Shown piece by piece: positions 29,447 through 40,239 of a stretch of DNA of 48,558 nucleotides. Under the pieces are notes generated by a model that did not search any database, had not been told where the DNA came from, and was given only the letters and a program-made list of their open reading frames with translations. The number at the start of each line of letters is the position of its first letter. Positions within the stretch are counted from its first letter, which is position 1. The position numbers and the translations under genes are program-made. Origin of the DNA: Salinivibrio costicola subsp. costicola ATCC 33508 = LMG 11651 (GTDB taxonomy: Bacteria; Pseudomonadota; Gammaproteobacteria; Enterobacterales; Vibrionaceae); contig AQOF01000026.1 in NCBI GenBank assembly GCA_000565345.1, positions 1-48,558 on the forward strand, given 5' to 3'.

Positions 29447-29476
29447 GGCCCCGTTTCGCGTAAGCAATGCGGGGCC
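29447..29476 (-). terminator. GC-rich hairpin between ffh and rpsP
   Basis: GGCCCCG (29447-29453) pairs with CGGGGCC (29470-29476) around a 16-base loop. The minus-strand RNA then reads AAUUUUAUU. It could terminate ffh transcripts weakly or act as a leader structure for rpsP. The U run is short, so I am not sure which. Confidence 0.45.
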
Positions 29477-29621
29477 TCGTGCCAAAATAAAGCTCGGGAA
29501 TTTTACTCTTTATTGCTGTGAATGCAACTGGTTTAGTCAAATTTCCACCAGCTGTCCCCAGCCTCACAGCGAGTTATCAAGCCTGCTAGCACTGGGCTAA
29601 CAAGCAAAATATCGAATCGGA

Positions 29622-31004
29622 TTAACCCATGAATCCGCCAGGGCCGCCGGGACCACCACCGGGTGGCATCATGCCCTTCATTTGGCGCATCATATTGCGC
29701 ATGCCACCTTTTTGCATTTTCTTCATCATCTTCTGCATTTGGGTGAACTGCTTAAGCAAGCGGTTGACGTCTTGCACCTGGGTGCCTGAACCGGCGGCAA
29801 TCCGCTTTTTGCGTGACCCTTTGATGATTTCTGGACGCTGGCGCTCACGCGGTGTCATCGAGTTAATGATCGCTTCCATCTGCAAGAACATTTTATCATC
29901 AACGTTATCTTTCACGTTATCAGGCACATTGGACATGCCAGGCAGCTTATCCATCATGCCCATCATGCCACCCATGCCCTTCATCTGCTCAAGCTGATCA
30001 CGAAAATCGGCCAAGTCGAAGCCTTTCTTCTGCTTGAACTTCTTGGCCATTTTCTCGGCTTTGTCTTGATCGACATTACGCTCGAGATCTTCGATAAGCG
30101 ACAGCATGTCGCCCATCCCCAATATACGAGATGCCACCCGGTCAGGATGGAAAGGCTCAAGTGCGTCTGTTTTTTCACCCACACCCAAGAACTTAATCGG
30201 TTTACCGGTGATATGACGCACCGACAGTGCGGCACCACCTCGGGCGTCACCATCAACCTTGGTCAGAACCACACCCGTCAATGCCAATGCATCGTTAAAG
30301 GCTTTGGCGGTGTTCGCCGCATCTTGGCCTGTCATGGCGTCTACCACGAACAGGGTTTCAACGGGGTTGATCGCGCGGTGAACGTCTTTGATTTCGCCCA
30401 TCATGGCGTCATCGACATGTAAACGACCCGCCGTATCGACGATCACTACGTCATAAAATTTTAGCTTGCCGTGCTCAACCGCGGATTGAGCAATATCGAC
30501 TGGATTTTGGTCAGTGCTGGACGGGAAAAAATCAACCCCTACTTCGCTAGCCAAGGTCTCCAACTGTTTGATCGCCGCCGGGCGATACACATCGGCAGAC
30601 ACCACTAACACTTTTTTCTTTTCTTGCTCGGTAAGCATCTTACCCAGCTTACCCACACTGGTGGTTTTACCCGCCCCTTGCAAGCCCGCCATCAAAATCA
30701 CTGCGGGCGGCTGCGCCGCAAGATTCAATTTTTCATTGGCGTCGCCCATCACCGCTTCAAGCTCAGCTTGAACAATCTTGATAAACTCTTGCCCTGGGGT
30801 CAGGCTTTTAGAGACTTCAATGCCAACGGCGCGTTCTTTGACGCGTTTAACAAAATCACGAACCACAGGGAGCGCGACATCGGCTTCCAGTAGCGCCATA
30901 CGCACTTCGCGCAGGGTTTCTTTGATATTGTCTTCCGTTAATCGCCCACGGCCGCTCACATTTTTGAGCGTCCGGGATAAACGTTCTGATAAGTTTTCAA
31001 ACAT
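29622..31004 (-). CDS. ffh: Signal recognition particle protein Ffh (SRP54)
   Basis: GTPase of the signal recognition particle; binds 4.5S RNA and hydrophobic signal sequences and delivers ribosomes to FtsY. 460 residues. N domain to about 90; G domain with GLQGAGKTTSVGKL (about 107), DTAGRLHVDD, LTKVDGDARGGAALS and FLGVGEK. The methionine-rich M domain has GGMMGMMDKLPGM, MTPRERQRPEIIKGSRKKRIAAGSG and a glycine/methionine tail. Divergent from ypjD. No frameshift. Confidence 0.98.
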   Translation of the reverse strand: MFENLSERLSRTLKNVSGRGRLTEDNIKETLREVRMALLEADVALPVVRDFVKRVKERAVGIEVSKSLTPGQEFIKIVQAELEAVMGDANEKLNLAAQPPAVILMAGLQGAGKTTSVGKLGKMLTEQEKKKVLVVSADVYRPAAIKQLETLASEVGVDFFPSSTDQNPVDIAQSAVEHGKLKFYDVVIVDTAGRLHVDDAMMGEIKDVHRAINPVETLFVVDAMTGQDAANTAKAFNDALALTGVVLTKVDGDARGGAALSVRHITGKPIKFLGVGEKTDALEPFHPDRVASRILGMGDMLSLIEDLERNVDQDKAEKMAKKFKQKKGFDLADFRDQLEQMKGMGGMMGMMDKLPGMSNVPDNVKDNVDDKMFLQMEAIINSMTPRERQRPEIIKGSRKKRIAAGSGTQVQDVNRLLKQFTQMQKMMKKMQKGGMRNMMRQMKGMMPPGGGPGGPGGFMG

Positions 31005-31185
31005 GCGTTACTCGCCCACTCGTCCTATTGGCCCATGATTTTTCATCTGGGTGCAATCGCTGTCGCGAAATTACTGAGATTATACCGCAATCCCCCCATC
31101 ACTTGCATGTATCGATAGCGACAGAGATTGAGGCAAGGTATACTCACACCTTCATTCTTATTGATTAACTGACTGATCGGTGACG

Positions 31186-31986
31186 ATGGAAATTCTGACA
31201 GCCTTGTTGGCATCACTGCTTTATCTGGCCGCCATTTTGCAGATCATCCCCGGCTTGTCCAGCAACAATCAAATTAGTGCGAAGCCGGTCTTTTTCACCG
31301 CACTGGCTGCGCTGGCGTTACATGCTTATCTGCTCAAAGATCTGATTTTATCAGGAAGTGGGCAGAATCTTAGCATGCTCAACGTCGCCTCCTTGGTGAG
31401 TTTTATCATTGCGATGATGACGACCGGGCTAATTTTCCGATTGCGGCTATGGTTCTTGCTGCCGGTGGTTTACGCCTTTGCAGGACTAAACCTTGCGAGC
31501 GCGACCCTGCTGCCCGGTGCCTTTATTACGCATCTTGAATCACACCCAGAGGTGCTGTTACACATTTCTCTGGCTCTGTTTTCATACTCAACATTGATGA
31601 TTGCTACCCTGTACGCATTGCAATTGGCTTGGCTGGATTATCAGCTCAAACACAAAAAGCGCCAGGTGATTAATCATAATGTTCCTCCTTTAATGATGGT
31701 GGAGCGTCAGCTTTTCAACATCATTTTAGTCGGACAAGTATTATTAACACTCACTCTAATATCTGGTTTTGTCTTTGTCGATGACATGTTCGCGCAAGGA
31801 AAGGCGCACAAAGCCTTCCTCTCGATGGCCGCTTGGGGGGTCTATGGTGTGCTCCTTTGGGGGCATTATCAGTCCGGCTGGCGTGGACGTCGGGTGGTCT
31901 GGTTTAGTATCGTGGGCGCGTTTCTCCTTACTCTGGCCTACTTTGGTAGCCGGTTTGTTCGTGAGATATTGATTGCAGGCTATTGA
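31186..31986 (+). CDS. ypjD: Inner-membrane protein YpjD (cytochrome c assembly family)
   Basis: About 266 residues with roughly eight hydrophobic helices, belonging to the CcmC/CcsA-like cytochrome c assembly family. YpjD lies next to corB in E. coli too, and its role is poorly known. Visible segments are HAYLLKDL near residue 46, LHISLALFSYSTLMIATLYALQL, and AWGVYGVLLWGHYQSGWRGRR, where tryptophan and histidine positions resemble the haem-handling core of the family. I prefer ATG 31186 over GTG 31180. It is co-directional with corB, 68 bases upstream of it, and divergent from ffh. Confidence 0.88.
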   Translation: MEILTALLASLLYLAAILQIIPGLSSNNQISAKPVFFTALAALALHAYLLKDLILSGSGQNLSMLNVASLVSFIIAMMTTGLIFRLRLWFLLPVVYAFAGLNLASATLLPGAFITHLESHPEVLLHISLALFSYSTLMIATLYALQLAWLDYQLKHKKRQVINHNVPPLMMVERQLFNIILVGQVLLTLTLISGFVFVDDMFAQGKAHKAFLSMAAWGVYGVLLWGHYQSGWRGRRVVWFSIVGAFLLTLAYFGSRFVREILIAGY

Positions 31987-32054
31987 TTACGCGCATTTAG
32001 CGTAAACACTCGAGCACACGCTCTGATTTTAAAACAAACGTAAGGAACAGTTCG

Positions 32055-33340
32055 TTGGACGACATATCGACGGGAATATTAATTTCCCTTTTGGTATTGC
32101 TTATCGTCATTTCCGGTTATTTTTCCGGGTCTGAGACAGGCATGATGGCACTTAATCGGTACCGGTTGCGCCACCTCTCTAAATCAGCCACAGTGGCGCT
32201 AAGCGGGTCGAAAAACTGCTTACTCGGCCAGACCGATTGATTGGGCTTATTCTGATCGGTAATAACCTGGTAAATATTCTTGCCTCTTCAATCGCGACCG
32301 TCCTCGGGTTACGTTTGTATGGCGACGCAGGGATTGCGATCGCAACCGGTGTGTTAACGATGGTGATCCTGGTGTTTGCCGAAGTCACGCCCAAAACGCT
32401 GGCTGCTCTTTATCCAGAGCGCGTATCGTTTATTAGCAGCCATTTGCTCACCATCCTAATGAAGGTGTTTTATCCGCTTGTTGGCCTGGTGAACTTTATC
32501 ACCAATGGTTTTTTGCGCTTGTTAGGAATAGGCGCTAAAGCCGACGGCAAAGATAATCTAAGCACCGAAGAGCTGCGAACCATTGTCAACGAAGCCGGTA
32601 GTTTGATCCCCCGTCGTCACCAGCATATGTTGCTATCGATTCTAGAGCTTGAAGAGGTGACCGTGGATGACATCATGGTGCCACGCAATGAGATCACTGG
32701 GATTAATATCAATGATGACTGGAAGTCCATCATGCGCCAATTCACGCATGCCCCGCATGGAAGAATGGTGTTATATCGCGATACCATCGACGAGGTGGTT
32801 GGGATGCTGCGCGTCCGCAAAGCCTATCGCCTGATGGTTGAGAAAAACGAATTTAATAAAGAGACGCTGCTTCGCGCCGCCGATGAAGTCTATTTTATTC
32901 CGGAAGGCACGCCACTGAACGTACAAATGCTTAAATTTCAGCGTAATAAGCAACGTATCGGCTTAGTGGTAGACGAATACGGCGACATGATTGGCCTGGT
33001 GACGTTAGAAGACATTCTCGAAGAGATCGTGGGTGAGTTTACCACCTCTTTATCACCGAGCTTGGCCGAAGAGATTACGTCATTGACCGATGGTGGCTAT
33101 TTGATTGAAGGTAGCGCCAATATTCGCGATTTGAATAAGAGTCTTAACTGGACCTTACCCACTGACGGCCCCCGTACCCTCAATGGTTTAATTCTCGAGC
33201 ACTTGGAGGATATCCCTAAAAGCCGCTTGAGCATTGAAATTGATGGTCACCATATTGAAATTGTCGATGTTGCCGACAATATGATCAAGCAAGTCAAAGT
33301 CCTCCCTACAGACCAACCCGACGCCAATATTAGTGTTTAG
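32055..33340 (+). CDS. corB: CorB/YfjD family CNNM-type transporter, one frameshift
   Basis: Membrane protein linked to magnesium and cobalt homeostasis. The order is a membrane DUF21 domain (SGYFSGSETGMMALNRYRLRHL, LILIGNNLVNILASSIAT), two CBS domains (TVDDIMVPRNEITGI, GLVVDEYGDMIGLVTLEDILEEIVGEF), and a C-terminal transporter-associated domain. The start is TTG 32055, 8 bases after AAGGA, matching the E. coli N-terminus MEHIST. One base is missing near 32192: adding it restores HSGAKRVEKLLTRPDRLIGL and joins the two parts. Convergent with luxQ. Confidence 0.93.
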
Positions 33341-33371
33341 ACCATGCAGCGCACAACGTTAACTCTCACAC

Positions 33372-36020
33372 TCATGAGTCAGCGTGTGCGCCATGTTTTA
33401 AGTGGCGGAGTTTTAAGTGGCGGAGCGCCTCGATAAAGCTGGCTTCTTTAATCGGTTTGACGATGATGTAATCCGCGCCTGCTTGGTAAAAAGCGTCATG
33501 CACGCTGCCATACGCATCGGCCGTGCAAGCGTAGATGGGGACACTTAACCCGAGCGTTTGCCGTATGGCCTGCGTTGCTTCCACACCACCAAGATTGGGC
33601 ATATGGTTATCCATCAACACCAAGTCATACTGCACTTGCTGAAGGCGCGCTAATGCTTGTTCTCCATCTTTCACCCACTCCACCTCAATATGATATTTAT
33701 GGCAAAATGCTTGGGCGACCATAGCATTAATCTTATTATCCTCAACCAATAAGACGCGCTTGATGCCGAGCGACACAGGATCGAAAGGCACGTTTTCTGG
33801 CGCCTTGGCCGGTTTATTGTCCACCAAGGTGAGCGGCACCTCGACCACAAAGCGGCTGCCTTTATCTGGCTCACTGGTCACATCAATGTCACCTTCCAGC
33901 AAGTCTAATAGACTTTTAACAATCGACAGGCCCAGGCCGCTACCACCGTAAGTCCGCGTCACACTGGAATCCGCTTGTACAAAGGGATCGAACAAAGACT
34001 CAAGCGCCTGCTGGTTCATTCCTATCCCGGTATCACTCACTACGAGACGCAATGTAGATTGACGCCATGTATATTGACGCAATGTAGATTGACGCAATGT
34101 AGATTGATCTGACGAATTTTCATTCTCGTCTGTTTTTTCTACTTCACGTTGCGCTAGGGTGACCGTCAGCCCAACCTGCCCTGCATGAGTAAATTTTATC
34201 GCATTACTCATTAGGTTGAATAAGATTTGTGTGAGGCGGGACTGATCCGAGCGCACCATGGTATCAGCCGCAATCGGTGCATCGATATTCAATAAGATAG
34301 ACTTGCTTTCACAAAGCGGTGTGTAAATGTTCTCCACCGTGCGAATGATATCTTGGAGATAAAACTCCCCATACTCGATGGTCATTTTACCTTGTTCGAT
34401 CTTAGACAAATCGAGGATATCATTGAGCACTGTGAGTAAGTGCTCACCACTTTGGTATAAACTACCAAGTAGGTCTTTTTGTGCCTTATCCTCGGCTCTA
34501 TCATTTAATATTTGCGTGATCCCCAAAATGCCGTTAAGCGGCGTGCGTATTTCATGGCTCATCTTGGCTAAGAACTCTGATTTAGCGCGCGCGGAGGCTT
34601 CCGCTGCTTCTTTGGCTCGCTGGCTTTGTTGCTCGGCTTCGATAAGAGATGTAATTTCTTGACCTTGGCCGATCACCGCTTTGACTTGGTTATCAACCAT
34701 TAAAGGTGCAAGATTCCATCGGTAAACGCGACGGTCAATCTCAATATTGACCCCTTTGAGGATGGTCCCATTAACCGCGCGCTTTAGATGAGGAGAGATG
34801 GCATACATAAACTGATCATACAACCAGCTTGAGGCATGGATTTGTTCGTCATAGTTCAGCTTTAACTTGGCTGCTGGATTGATACGGGTGATAGCAAAGT
34901 CCGTGTCCCAAACAATAATCGGTGATAGCGCGTAATCAAATAAATCTTGTAGGGAGCGCTCTTTCTCGTGCAGCGCATGAAAAGTCGACTCTAGAGTTTT
35001 GCCGATGTGATTAAACTCTTCAATATCGGATCCGGCAAACGGCAAGGTACGTTGACGTGATCGCGCCCCTTGGCTATATCGCATTAGCCTATCGAGCGAA
35101 TCCGCAACCCGGGTTTTCACAAAACGATTGACCCAAAAAGCAGCGATAATAATAATTAGGGTAGTGAGCAATAAGTTGATGCCCATTTGCCGCTGTAATG
35201 TGACAACATTGTCATTACGTTGCGCCGATAACAATGAAATTTTGGTCGACTCACCGCCGATGCGAAGCTTGGATTGGCTCACTAAATAGTGCCGAAACGC
35301 TTGACTGCTCTCCTCGCTCGGCAACGTTAACGCCTTGCCTATGTTATCGTTACCACTAAGAGTAGATGCTAAGGTTGCATTGTCTGCCGATAGCCATACC
35401 GCCTGAGTGTCACTGGCACGCTGCAAACTTTTCACAAACGAAAAGTTGCCATTCAGCATCACGACCACATACAAATATCCGCCGAGTTTACCGTTTGATT
35501 GAAAAACGATCGGCGTTTTTCGCATCAGTAAATAACCTTGCTCTGTATCCGTGGTGACAGTGGTTAAGGTCCAACGATTAATACTTCGTAATTGCAAACG
35601 CAGCTGATCCAATCCCTCATTATCAATACCGTGAAACAAGCTACTGCCATCATGCCATAACACACGGTCGTCTTTAGCGATAAAACGAAAGTCAGGGGTA
35701 TTTGCAACATCTTGTTGCTCTTGTTCGATAAAATAGTCATCAAGTGCGTCACTGTCTTCACTGGCGACCAGTGATTGGAGTGTCATACTTGCAGCATTGG
35801 TATTTTGGTGAATTTGCAGTGCCGTTAAGCGACTATCAAAGACGTTTTGCAATAGACGAGAAGTTTGTGCCAAAGTACGGCTAATCTCTTGATTAATCCC
35901 CGCTAAGGTCAACTGGTAACTTTGTATGTAAACGCCCGCGGTCACACATAAGAAGAAGACCACAATCAAACGAGTCAGTAATTGCGAGAGTGATAATTTA
36001 GGTGAACCAAAGGTGGGCAT
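33372..36020 (-). CDS. luxQ: Autoinducer-2 hybrid sensor kinase/phosphatase LuxQ
   Basis: Inner-membrane receptor that with LuxP reads AI-2. As a kinase at low AI-2 it feeds phosphate to LuxU/LuxO; as a phosphatase at high AI-2 it withdraws it. 882 residues. One N-terminal helix, a long periplasmic LuxP-binding domain (about 45-280), a second helix, a PAS-like region (about 355-460), HisKA with H489 in KMSHEIRTPLNG, ATPase with NLMSNAIKF, DTGIGM and GGSGLGLSI, and a receiver domain with D804 in LVLMDNHMP. Two 15-base tandem repeats add residues: about 640-657 in the ATPase loop and near the C-terminus. It starts 3 bases after luxP. Confidence 0.95.
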   Translation of the reverse strand: MPTFGSPKLSLSQLLTRLIVVFFLCVTAGVYIQSYQLTLAGINQEISRTLAQTSRLLQNVFDSRLTALQIHQNTNAASMTLQSLVASEDSDALDDYFIEQEQQDVANTPDFRFIAKDDRVLWHDGSSLFHGIDNEGLDQLRLQLRSINRWTLTTVTTDTEQGYLLMRKTPIVFQSNGKLGGYLYVVVMLNGNFSFVKSLQRASDTQAVWLSADNATLASTLSGNDNIGKALTLPSEESSQAFRHYLVSQSKLRIGGESTKISLLSAQRNDNVVTLQRQMGINLLLTTLIIIIAAFWVNRFVKTRVADSLDRLMRYSQGARSRQRTLPFAGSDIEEFNHIGKTLESTFHALHEKERSLQDLFDYALSPIIVWDTDFAITRINPAAKLKLNYDEQIHASSWLYDQFMYAISPHLKRAVNGTILKGVNIEIDRRVYRWNLAPLMVDNQVKAVIGQGQEITSLIEAEQQSQRAKEAAEASARAKSEFLAKMSHEIRTPLNGILGITQILNDRAEDKAQKDLLGSLYQSGEHLLTVLNDILDLSKIEQGKMTIEYGEFYLQDIIRTVENIYTPLCESKSILLNIDAPIAADTMVRSDQSRLTQILFNLMSNAIKFTHAGQVGLTVTLAQREVEKTDENENSSDQSTLRQSTLRQYTWRQSTLRLVVSDTGIGMNQQALESLFDPFVQADSSVTRTYGGSGLGLSIVKSLLDLLEGDIDVTSEPDKGSRFVVEVPLTLVDNKPAKAPENVPFDPVSLGIKRVLLVEDNKINAMVAQAFCHKYHIEVEWVKDGEQALARLQQVQYDLVLMDNHMPNLGGVEATQAIRQTLGLSVPIYACTADAYGSVHDAFYQAGADYIIVKPIKEASFIEALRHLKLRHLKHGAHADS
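33396..33425. repeat. 15-base tandem repeat at the 3' end of luxQ (2 copies)
   Basis: TTTTAAGTGGCGGAG occurs twice in a row. In luxQ it encodes the pentapeptide LRHLK twice, just before the stop. The unit length is a multiple of three. Confidence 0.9.
34046..34105. repeat. 15-base tandem repeat inside luxQ (4 copies)
   Basis: GACGCAATGTAGATT is repeated four times; the second copy differs at two bases. It encodes STLRQ-type pentapeptides (one copy is YTWRQ) within the ATPase domain, just before DTGIGM. Unit length keeps the frame, so copy number can vary without breaking the protein. Confidence 0.95.
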
Positions 36021-36023
36021 GAT

Positions 36024-37155
<1,132 letters not shown>

Positions 37156-37388
37156 AGCCTTTTTTGATGGTCGATTTCAGTTGTCAGCTTAGCGAAACCC
37201 AGGCGAATACGCAGCGACAAAATGCAGAAGCGTGCTTGAACAGGCAAAAAAGCTGCAACGACGCCTACACTTCTCTTGGGTTTATCTAGCTATTGAGACA
37301 AAAATAATGAAAAGAACACTCAAATCGGGAGGGGGGGGCGAGTACACAGAAGGACGAGTGTTACCGCAGAGGGATGACTGGTCGCGTT

Positions 37389-37907
37389 TTAATCGACGCG
37401 CAACGTTTGCAACATCGATTCGGGCAGCGATAGATCATCATTTTTGTTGACGGTCACACCTGCATCTATGATTGCACGAGCAATATCTTTGGCTTCATTC
37501 AACGAATGCATCTCATAAGTACCACATTGATATTCGTTAAGCTCCGGAATTTTATCTTGCGAAGGAACAATAAGGACATCTTCCATCGCAAGCTCCCATG
37601 CTTTAGCAACCTCCGACTCTTGGGGCTCGCCAATCAAGCTCATATAAAAACCGGTGCGGCAGCCCATCGGCGAGATATCGATGATCTCCACCTTGTCACT
37701 ATTCAGATGATTGCGCATAAAGCCAGCGAAAAGGTGCTCCAAGGTATGGATCCCTTTTTCGGTTAAGTGCTGTTCATTGGGACGACAAAAACGCAAATCA
37801 AACACAGTGATGGTGTCACCGCTGGGCGTTTGCATGGTTTTTGCGACCCGTACCGCCGGGGCATTCATGCGGGTATGGTCAACCGTGAAGCTATCTAGTA
37901 GTGGCAT
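37389..37907 (-). CDS. luxS: S-ribosylhomocysteine lyase LuxS
   Basis: Cleaves S-ribosylhomocysteine to homocysteine and DPD, the precursor of AI-2; part of the activated methyl cycle. 172 residues from ATG 37907, which has a strong AGGAGG just upstream. Metal ligands H54 and H58 lie in HTLEH, with the catalytic E57 between them, and C128 in CGTYEMHSL. The catalytic cysteine is in [10 protein letters not shown] (C83). Intact. The same strand continues into luxP and luxQ, so synthase and receptors are neighbours here. Confidence 0.98.
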   Translation of the reverse strand: MPLLDSFTVDHTRMNAPAVRVAKTMQTPSGDTITVFDLRFCRPNEQHLTEKGIHTLEHLFAGFMRNHLNSDKVEIIDISPMGCRTGFYMSLIGEPQESEVAKAWELAMEDVLIVPSQDKIPELNEYQCGTYEMHSLNEAKDIARAIIDAGVTVNKNDDLSLPESMLQTLRVD

Positions 37908-37935
37908 CTTTCCTCCTTCATTCATCACTGCGGCC

Positions 37936-38559
37936 TTAAAATGGCCACCAGCTCAGATTGTCTTCTAGTCGTTGCCGGCACCCTTTTAGCTGCCAACCGT
38001 AGTCCTTTGCTTGTTGTTCGACTTTACGCGCCACCCGTTTGAGCCCAGGTTTTCGCTCAAATGAGCCACGTTGAAATCCGCCTCTTCCTTCATGGTAAGC
38101 TAAATATTGCCGGTAAACATCCCATTGCGACACCCCAAGCTGACGATGCGTTTCTGCTGTGTACCAGCCTATAAACTGTAACGCATCGGCAAAGTCGGTG
38201 CGAGAGCCGCCATTGTCTGTGGCTTTTTGATAGTCTGACCACGCGGGATCTTGTGCTTGCGCATAACCATATGCGCTGCTCACTCGCCCCCAGGGTAAAA
38301 TGCCTAATACATAGTCACGTGGAGGCAAAGCATCGTGAACGAACGCGCTTTCTTGCTTCACAAATGCCATCGCGACCTGAATAGGCGTCCCCCAGCTGTC
38401 TTCCATCTCGACGGCCGCCTCAAACCAGTCAGGATTTTGCTCGAAAATCGCACAGACATTGCTGGGGTTATCCGGTGGCGGCGTCGCACACCCGGGTAAC
38501 AATATCATGGCGGTGATTATCCCTAATCGGTTGAGAATACGCGTCCTGCTCATCGCCAT
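37936..38559 (-). CDS. SLT-type transglycosylase-like lipoprotein
   Basis: A 207-residue lipoprotein (lipobox LLPGC after a basic start) with a lysozyme-like fold. FVKQESAF resembles the catalytic glutamate segment of soluble lytic transglycosylases, with [14 protein letters not shown] and [11 protein letters not shown] as the later motifs. It probably cuts peptidoglycan at the outer membrane. The gene is between gshA (8 bases upstream) and luxS (28 bases downstream) on the same strand, so it is likely co-transcribed with both. The frame is intact. Confidence 0.8.
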   Translation of the reverse strand: MAMSRTRILNRLGIITAMILLPGCATPPPDNPSNVCAIFEQNPDWFEAAVEMEDSWGTPIQVAMAFVKQESAFVHDALPPRDYVLGILPWGRVSSAYGYAQAQDPAWSDYQKATDNGGSRTDFADALQFIGWYTAETHRQLGVSQWDVYRQYLAYHEGRGGFQRGSFERKPGLKRVARKVEQQAKDYGWQLKGCRQRLEDNLSWWPF

Positions 38560-38567
38560 TATTCCAG

Positions 38568-40144
38568 TTACCAGCTTTCGGCCATCGGCACATCTTTGAA
38601 ATAAGCGTTTAGAAACTGCTCAAAGCTTTGTGTGTCACTGGCTTCTACCGCTTTTTGACGTGCCATACTGTCTTCGGCTTCTCGGAGAAAGTCGACATCA
38701 CTGTGAACCTGATACGGCACATCAGCCAATGCCTTCTTGTGCTCACTCGCCAAGCTTAGGCCAACACCACCAATTCCGCCTTGCGCAATCACGTCTGCCA
38801 GCACACGCCCTGATAAGGTTAGTTCGGGGTTATCAAAACACGCAATCATTTTGTCGCATACGCGCTCATAGCGGCTATCACCAACGGTCTGATCCATCAC
38901 TTTGGCTAATTGTTTCAGCTCTGCCATCACCTGACGTCCCCACTCGGCCTGAGTTAAGGTACCGCCATTGCACCTGTGGTTAAGGTTAAGCCGGGTTTTC
39001 GCCCTTCAAGTACAATTTTATTCCAGTTATCCCGCCAGCAATTCAGTTCCGGATCGGACATGGGGTCGGAGGGCGATAACGCACACCAAGACACAAATAA
39101 ATCGAGAAAATGCACTTGATCTTCTTCAATGCCAATAGGGCTGTAAGGATTCACATCTAGTGAGCGGACTTCTATGTACTCTACTCCGCCGCGGCTTAGT
39201 GCTTCGGTCGGCTTTTCGCCGCTTTCCGCATTACGCTTTGGTCGAATCGGAGCATAAAGCTCATTCTCAATTTGCAGCATATTGGTATTGAGTTGTCGAT
39301 AGGTTTCACCGTCACGAATCCCCAACTGTGCAAATTGCTGCGAAGGGGTACGAATAGCGCGACGTAATCCTTCTAAATATTGCTCTAATGTATTAAAGCC
39401 TATTTTCAAGTCGGCTTGGGCGTTGTTGGTATAGCCTAAATCACTCAAACGCAGGGACGTTGCATACGGCAAGTAACAGGTTCCCGATGGCATATGCTCA
39501 AACGCCAGCGGACTGTCAGTATGTTTGATAAAGGATCCACACAAAGCCGGTGATGCACCAAACAGGTAAGGGATCATCCAACCATGGCGGTAGTAATTAC
39601 GGATCAAATCAAAATAGCCTTGTGTCACCGCAGCTTGGCTAACAGTCTCTGAGTGATACAGGTGCTGCCAAAACGCCTCAGGGAGTGAGATATTAAAATG
39701 CACGCCCGAGATCACTTGCATCACACTGCCATAACGATGTTTGAGTCCCTGCCGATAAAGCGTTTTCATCCGACCAATATTCGAGCTGCCATATTGCGCC
39801 AAAGTAATATCGTCTTCCGATGCGACCACACAAGGCATTGACATCGGCCAGAGCTGTTCATCATCCATCTGTTGATAGGTAAAACGATGAATATCCTGCA
39901 ACTCGTCTAACATCCCTTTCACCGAGGTGTTGACTGGAGTAATAAATTCCAATAACGACTCGGCGAAATCGGTGGTAATCCAACGATGCGTCAATGCGGC
40001 GCCAAGTGCGTCTGGGTGCGCAGTTTGCGCTAAGTGACCATTCGGTGTAATACGAAGTGCTTCACGCTCGAGCCCTCGGGCTATCCCCTTTAATGCGTCT
40101 GGGTTTTGCGCTAAACGCGCTAACCGCTGGGTGAAATCAGTCAA
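38568..40144 (-). CDS. gshA: Glutamate-cysteine ligase, one frameshift
   Basis: First enzyme of glutathione synthesis: joins glutamate and cysteine with ATP. Family segments: [86 protein letters not shown], and in the tail [20 protein letters not shown] chose TTG 40144 because AAGAG precedes it and the product then begins like E. coli GshA. One base is missing near 38977: adding a T gives [23 protein letters not shown] and joins the final 120 residues. Corrected length is about 525 (518 in E. coli). Confidence 0.95.
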
Positions 40145-40239
40145 AATGTATCTCTTATTTGTATGCTGCGTGGTGGTCAATATAAACAAGCTATTGCTCA
40201 AAAGCCATCACGCAGCGGGGTAAGTTTATCCAATCCGTA

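Noticed and set aside
33349-33391. Inverted repeat GCGCACA / TGTGCGC at the corB-luxQ junction as terminator
   Set aside because: The loop is about 29 bases, there is no T run, and it overlaps luxQ codons.
34046-34105. CRISPR array
   Set aside because: Repeats are contiguous 15-mers without spacers, inside a coding gene, with no cas genes near.
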